Origin: HGM05232 sp036661515
GTDB lineage: Bacteria; Bacteroidota; Bacteroidia; Bacteroidales; Muribaculaceae
Assembly (NCBI GenBank): GCA_036661515.1
Contig: JAVWYO010000021.1
Coordinates: 1-28,790 of the forward strand
Direction of reading: 5' to 3'
DNA: 28,790 nt
Every line of letters starts with the position of its first letter. Position 1 is the first letter of the stretch. Shown here in pieces: positions 24,798 through 28,790 of the stretch. Below the pieces are notes generated by a model, which was given only the letters and a program-made list of their open reading frames with translations, did no database searches and was not told the DNA's origin. The position numbers were made by a program, and so were the translations under genes.

Positions 24798-25645
24798 GAT
24801 TCTCCTCCTTCTTTTTTTATTACTTGTGGAGTGGGGAAATTAACGGCATGAATTACGTGTGTTGGACATGCGTCAATACACTTGCGACAGAGCTTACACT
24901 TAGAATAATCAATGTATGCAAGATTATCGGTAACTGTTATTGCTTGAAATGAACATTCTTTGACGCATTTTCCGCACCCAATACATGAAGTCTTACATTC
25001 CTTAATTGCCAACGCGCCTTTTTCTTTATTGGCGCAAGCAGCATACACTCTACGTCCTTTAGGTCCCTTGTCGCGCAATTCTATAATATGCCGAGGGCAC
25101 CCCTTAACACAAATTCCACACCCTACGCATTTCTCTTCATCAAATTCTGGTAGGCCTGTAATCGTATTCATTTTTATAGCATCAAAACGACACACTGCCA
25201 TGCAATCGCCTTCACCAAGACACCCATAGGCGCAATCAGATGAGCCAATATAAAGTGAATGGAGAATATTGCATGATGATGGACCATCATATTTTGAAGT
25301 TTTGGGACGATTTTCACACGTTCCGTTACAATGTAACACAGCTATTTGAGTTTTTACATTGGCTGCTTTCATTCCGAGTATTTCAGCTATTTTATCCATA
25401 ACAGCTTGTCCCGACGAGGGACATACGTGTCCATCGAGAGTCTCGGCGCTTGCACAGTTTACGGCAAAGTCATGGCACCCACTATAACCACAAGCGCCAC
25501 AGTTGGCGCCAGGTAATAGTGCATCGATTGCTTCGATATTAGGATCCTCCTCTACATGAAATTTCTTTGCTGTGAGATAAAGAATTGCGGCACTTATTAT
25601 TCCTATACCTCCGAGTATTATTACTGAAATTGCGATTATGCTCAT
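24791..25645 (-). CDS. rnfB: Rnf complex ferredoxin-type subunit RnfB
   Basis: The 284-residue electron-entry subunit has an N-terminal membrane helix (about 4-26). The Fe-S domain typical of RnfB follows, with Cys49/52/57/75 (NCGACGYSGC). Ferredoxin-like motifs then appear at Cys138/142/148/152, 173/176/179/183, 221/224/227/231 and 250/253/256/260. This exceeds the two ferredoxin clusters of the E. coli homologue and suggests a longer intramolecular electron wire. It follows the RseC-like gene by nine bases and overlaps rnfC by seven. Confidence 0.96.
   Translation of the reverse strand: MSIIAISVIILGGIGIISAAILYLTAKKFHVEEDPNIEAIDALLPGANCGACGYSGCHDFAVNCASAETLDGHVCPSSGQAVMDKIAEILGMKAANVKTQIAVLHCNGTCENRPKTSKYDGPSSCNILHSLYIGSSDCAYGCLGEGDCMAVCRFDAIKMNTITGLPEFDEEKCVGCGICVKGCPRHIIELRDKGPKGRRVYAACANKEKGALAIKECKTSCIGCGKCVKECSFQAITVTDNLAYIDYSKCKLCRKCIDACPTHVIHAVNFPTPQVIKKEGGESC
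24804..24809 (-). promoter_or_regulatory. Perfect Shine-Dalgarno site of rnfC
   Basis: AGGAGG precedes the rnfC ATG with a six-base spacer. It is embedded in the KEGGE codons at the rnfB C-terminus. Most other starts in this window show no such sequence. Confidence 0.7.
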
Positions 25646-25654
25646 TATCTATAT

Positions 25655-26110
25655 TTATAGCTTCTTGATTATGAAATTAAACTTTTTCTTTAGTGCATCT
25701 TTTTTGATATATAATACAATATAATAAATGCCGAGAATTGCTATGCCTATTAAGGCCGACAGGGCTTGCCGACAGCCATAATAATTTGCAACAAAAATTG
25801 ATGCAATTAAAATGATGCAAGGCAATGCGGTACCAAAAAATATAGCACGCTTCTGCATCGTTACATTACCGATAACTTTCACCTTCTCTCCAAGTTCATA
25901 AGATGATGCCTCAGACGTGGTTATTGCTATCGAATTTTTTTCTTTTTTTTGAGGCTTGCATAAATTGCTAAGCGAACAACTGCTACAAGCAACTTCATCG
26001 CTAAAACTAACGATTACGGTGCTATTATTAACCTCTATGACTTTTCCAATATGCTCTACATTTGTGTCCAATGTTATCAGGGTCTTATTAGTTATTGCAA
26101 ATTTAATCAT
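25655..26110 (-). CDS. RseC/MucC-family membrane protein
   Basis: The 151-residue protein has an N-terminal beta-like segment (HIGKVIEVNNSTVIVSF), the family cysteine cluster CSSCSLSNLC (42-51) and two membrane helices (about 88-108 and 112-133). RseC proteins are linked to SoxR reduction and to Rnf in proteobacteria, where an rseC relative accompanies the rsx genes. The sequence before the conserved start region is about 15 residues longer than I expect, but no later Met is available. It directly precedes rnfB and probably belongs to its transcript. It may help assemble or regulate the complex. Confidence 0.85.
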   Translation of the reverse strand: MIKFAITNKTLITLDTNVEHIGKVIEVNNSTVIVSFSDEVACSSCSLSNLCKPQKKEKNSIAITTSEASSYELGEKVKVIGNVTMQKRAIFFGTALPCIILIASIFVANYYGCRQALSALIGIAILGIYYIVLYIKKDALKKKFNFIIKKL

Positions 26111-26156
26111 TTAAATTGGTGTGTCCGCTCAAATAAATAAGAAATACCACAATTAT

Positions 26157-27203
26157 TTAAAAAATGCCAGTTAACATTAGCTGATATATATTTGATGATG
26201 GATTAATTTCGGAGTAGGTTTGACGCACATAATTACATTGTATCCTTAAATATTTAAATGGTCGATACGAGATACCTGCCGTGTAATTAGATTGGTTCAG
26301 CCCTATTGCTTTGTCTTCAGTAAATAGGTCATATCTAAATACAGGCTTCAGCTTAGCCGTTATTTTACCTTCTATCATTACATAGCACCCATCGCTATTA
26401 ATGGTGCCTGTGGTGCCTGCAATGTATTCGCCACGCGCATTCACATATCTGCCACTATAAGAAGCCCCCACGCAGTAACGTGTTCGTTTTGAGTAGTCGA
26501 CTCCATATTCGCCCCAATAATAGGAGCCCGAAATCTTTAGTCCCTCGGCGGGCTGCAATGTTAAACGTCCCGATAAATCCTTACTCTTATTATTGTCGTT
26601 AAGATTCATTCCATTGCCGTTAAAAACGCCCACAGCATATTCTATCATATTAAATCCCTTACGAGTCTTGAAAAATCCGCCATAAATGCTTGCTCCTATG
26701 TCACGCCCCGATGCTTTCATTCCACTCACATCGTCATATCCTACTAATCTACTTAATACAAGAGGATAGCTAATACATTCTTCAGCTATATGTGAATAGG
26801 TATTGCCTAATGAAAAAGGAATTTTAAATTGTCCTATGCAGAAACGTAATTCGTTAAATAGATTGTAGCGAATACGGGCTTCAAGTATCTTTGGATTTAC
26901 AAAATCTACACATAAACGATAGTCAAACTTTTTCAGAAAAGTACCATTAACATCAATTCGAGCATTTTTTACAAAGAAGTTAGAGGAGTTGTCGTCATAT
27001 TCATATCCTATTCTCATGTAGCCCGATATGCGAGGTAATCGGTCTATAATGCTCTTGTGTCTAATAATAAAGGACTCTATGCTATTAACCTTTTTATCTA
27101 ATTCTGCCACACTATCAATGCGCTCTTGCTGGTTTGCTAATACGCTATGTGGCAATATCATTATTGCACTAAAGATTAATATCAATACTAATTTATTCAT
27201 CAA
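26157..27203 (-). CDS. OprP/OprO-like outer-membrane porin
   Basis: The 348-residue protein has a signal peptide ending near SVLA (about 23) and a short heptad-like helix (about 25-58), followed by a beta-barrel. Strand patterns include YMRIGYEYDDN, FDYRLCVDF, LRFCIGQFKIPFS and LRIQCNYVRQTY, with an aromatic last residue (LTGIF). The ARIDVNG and GQFKIPFS segments are typical of phosphate-selective porin O/P family members, which in Bacteroidota are often of unknown substrate. It lies nine bases after the DUF2851 gene and 46 before the RseC-like gene. Confidence 0.82.
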   Translation of the reverse strand: MMNKLVLILIFSAIMILPHSVLANQQERIDSVAELDKKVNSIESFIIRHKSIIDRLPRISGYMRIGYEYDDNSSNFFVKNARIDVNGTFLKKFDYRLCVDFVNPKILEARIRYNLFNELRFCIGQFKIPFSLGNTYSHIAEECISYPLVLSRLVGYDDVSGMKASGRDIGASIYGGFFKTRKGFNMIEYAVGVFNGNGMNLNDNNKSKDLSGRLTLQPAEGLKISGSYYWGEYGVDYSKRTRYCVGASYSGRYVNARGEYIAGTTGTINSDGCYVMIEGKITAKLKPVFRYDLFTEDKAIGLNQSNYTAGISYRPFKYLRIQCNYVRQTYSEINPSSNIYQLMLTGIF

Positions 27204-27212
27204 GAAGATAGT

Positions 27213-28496
27213 TTATATTTGAGTTGCACTTTGCGACAAAAGAGAATGCCCAATGCGACAATAAAGACACTTGCGTGGCTCACAGTATTCTCGTCGAAGT
27301 TGAATTAGGGCTTGCGATGTCAATGCGTCACTAACCCTGAATCCACATTTTTCAAACAATGCGATTATGGCATTTCGTTCTGGTTTTATACCTTCAAGAA
27401 GAGAAATTGCCTTATCAGATGTTTCGTAGCTATCTATAGCCTCACCATAGGCATAGTAAAGAGGAGCAACGGTATTAATTAAAATTATATCTATTGCACC
27501 ATTGCTTATGGCCTTTTGAATTGTTGGCGATGGTTTGCCAAAAGAGAAATGCGTAGCCCAATAGCCCGTTAACTCGACATTAAACAGCTCACGCAACTCC
27601 TTCTCGCCCTTTGCTTCAAGAATATCTGCCATAAGATGGAATCCATCATGAATGTAGTGTGCAAGGAGGGCAATACGCCTATGAGGGAAATTTTGTGGTC
27701 TTATTCTAAAGAATTTCCACGATTCACGCTCAATAGGAGTAAGACTAAATTTATTTGCCAAAAATGAATATTCCTTACATAAGTGCTGATAATATTCATC
27801 GTGGCTATTTTGCGAAGGGTCGAGCATTCCAGCTTGTCCAAAGAGCAAAGCCTCAATTTGAGTCAACGAGTCACTGTGTTTATGCAACAATCGCAGTGGC
27901 GTTCGCTTTGCCAAACGTTCAAGAGCATCATTATTTATTCCAAATCCAAGATTTCGAGCCAGTGTTACGTAGCACACATCTTCCCAACTCCCATTGTATG
28001 ACGCATGATGTTCAAGTAAGCGTCCCACCTTGCTGTGAAGGCGTTCAAAGGCAAGAGCCTCAATCCATTCAGTAATAAGTATTTGAGGTATATCCTTTAT
28101 CTCTTTAGCACACGGTAGCGCAGAGTCGGCATTTATCATTGAGGTATAACGTTCGTAGAAATGTGGCGAGCATTGCATTATAAGTTGTGGAATACGCTCA
28201 CCATTACTGCGATATACGGGGGCATCATCTTTCTCCACAACATGAAGTATTACAGAATCATAAGCCTTGTCGGCGTTATGGTTATGGCGCTTCCAGTCAG
28301 TAGCACGTACATGAATTTCAACATTTCCTACCCACATCTCACCATCAATCTCAATTTTAGCATTAAAAAAGTCGGGACCAGCATCAGTGTTGAGCATACC
28401 AGGATCTATAACCCTCACTTTGCGCCCATCATTTGTACGCATCTGCGAAGGTATCCACAGCCTATGCTGCCACACATATTGCATCAACTTTTCCAT
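27213..28496 (-). CDS. DUF2851 family protein of unknown function
   Basis: The 427-residue predicted cytoplasmic protein has no membrane helix. Recognisable features are an N-terminal LQYVWQHRLW-like segment (here MQYVWQHRLW), GMLNTDAGPDFFNAKIEIDG (a likely fold core with acidic residues), VGNVEIHVRATDWKRHNH and a C-terminal cysteine pair CEPRKCLYCRIG. The D-F-A-K and E-I-H arrangement is reminiscent of nuclease-type acidic sites, but I do not assign activity. DUF2851 is widespread in Bacteroidota. It is the first gene of the long minus-strand run and diverges from tRNA-Phe. Confidence 0.85.
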   Translation of the reverse strand: MEKLMQYVWQHRLWIPSQMRTNDGRKVRVIDPGMLNTDAGPDFFNAKIEIDGEMWVGNVEIHVRATDWKRHNHNADKAYDSVILHVVEKDDAPVYRSNGERIPQLIMQCSPHFYERYTSMINADSALPCAKEIKDIPQILITEWIEALAFERLHSKVGRLLEHHASYNGSWEDVCYVTLARNLGFGINNDALERLAKRTPLRLLHKHSDSLTQIEALLFGQAGMLDPSQNSHDEYYQHLCKEYSFLANKFSLTPIERESWKFFRIRPQNFPHRRIALLAHYIHDGFHLMADILEAKGEKELRELFNVELTGYWATHFSFGKPSPTIQKAISNGAIDIILINTVAPLYYAYGEAIDSYETSDKAISLLEGIKPERNAIIALFEKCGFRVSDALTSQALIQLRREYCEPRKCLYCRIGHSLLSQSATQI

Positions 28497-28684
28497 AATT
28501 AGTGCAAAATAAGCAATAAACTATTACGCAACCGCATTAAATTAGTTTTTTAAAGAATTTTAAGCAACTCTATTCTTCGTATATTTAAAATGTGTAACTA
28601 CTTTATATTTAGAGCCGAATAGCCTCATCGCAATTGATGATAGACACTCTTTTTGACTAAAATATAAAACAATTTTGTGAAACG

Positions 28685-28716
28685 TTTGCATAATTCAAAA
28701 ACACGACCTATCTTTG
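28685..28716 (+). promoter_or_regulatory. Consensus promoter of tRNA-Phe
   Basis: TTTG (28685-28688), 20 bases, then TATCTTTG (28709-28716). The tRNA begins 20 bases after the -7 box. The rest of the 239-base interval 28497-28735 shows no gene and no convincing promoter for the divergent DUF2851 gene. Confidence 0.82.
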
Positions 28717-28735
28717 CACACGCAAATATGCAAAT

Positions 28736-28790
28736 GGTACCATAGCTCAGTTGGTAGAGCAAAGGACTGAAAATCCTTGTGTCCCCGGTT
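28736..28790 (+). tRNA. tRNA-Phe (GAA), cut by the window end
   Basis: The first 55 bases are present: acceptor arm GGTACCA, D arm GCTC-AGTTGGTA-GAGC, anticodon stem AAGGA/TCCTT with loop CTGAAAA (anticodon GAA, positions within 28764-28770), variable loop, and the start of the T arm CCCGGTT. The missing end should contain the rest of the T arm and the complementary TGGTACC acceptor strand. Confidence 0.96.

Overview
This window looks like a chromosomal segment from a member of the Bacteroidales, possibly a gut lineage; I cannot resolve the family. Reasons: several promoters of the Bacteroidota type (TTTG, about 20 bases, TAnnTTTG), almost no Shine-Dalgarno sites, a DUF6377 regulator beside a SusB-like GH97 glucosidase, a DUF2851 protein, a type IX-secretion-like C-terminal domain, and an Rnf cluster in the order B-C-D-G-E-A. 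A run of 10 Ns indicates a draft or metagenome assembly.

Layout. Bases 1-4130 (+) hold a membrane-anchored DUF6377 regulator-like protein and a GH97 inverting alpha-glucosidase, closed by a terminator. Bases 4162-6410 (-) form a tight cluster: HAD phosphatase, ribF (FMN/FAD synthesis), upp (uracil salvage). A divergent intergenic region follows. It carries a consensus promoter for rimP-nusA-infB (+, 6727-11571) and, in the leader, a terminator-like hairpin overlapped by a 23-codon reading frame that meets the rimP start as ATGA. After a strong terminator come folK, a Fic-domain gene bracketed by near-identical 22-bp direct repeats, a secreted endonuclease I with lamin-tail and C-terminal sorting domains (broken by the assembly gap), and metK. 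The minus strand from 28496 down to 17832 reads: DUF2851 protein, OprP-like porin, RseC-family protein, rnfBCDGEA, then a large putative porin with a solitary lipoprotein-like solute-binding protein. The window ends inside a tRNA-Phe gene with a consensus promoter.

How it fits together. Most genes are housekeeping: translation and transcription factors, cofactor synthesis, SAM synthesis. The Rnf complex links ferredoxin oxidation to NAD+ reduction and ion export across the inner membrane; the RseC-like protein heads its gene set. The outer-membrane proteins, the GH97 enzyme and the nuclease are the envelope-facing part.

The least ordinary signals are: (1) the Fic cassette, with flanking direct repeats and three TTTCTTTATA motifs at 40-41 base spacing before its start, the last overlapping its predicted -7 box; (2) the leader hairpin plus small reading frame before rimP; (3) canonical Shine-Dalgarno sites for rnfC and rnfG in a genome that otherwise lacks them. 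I see no CRISPR array, transposase, integrase or complete new defence system.
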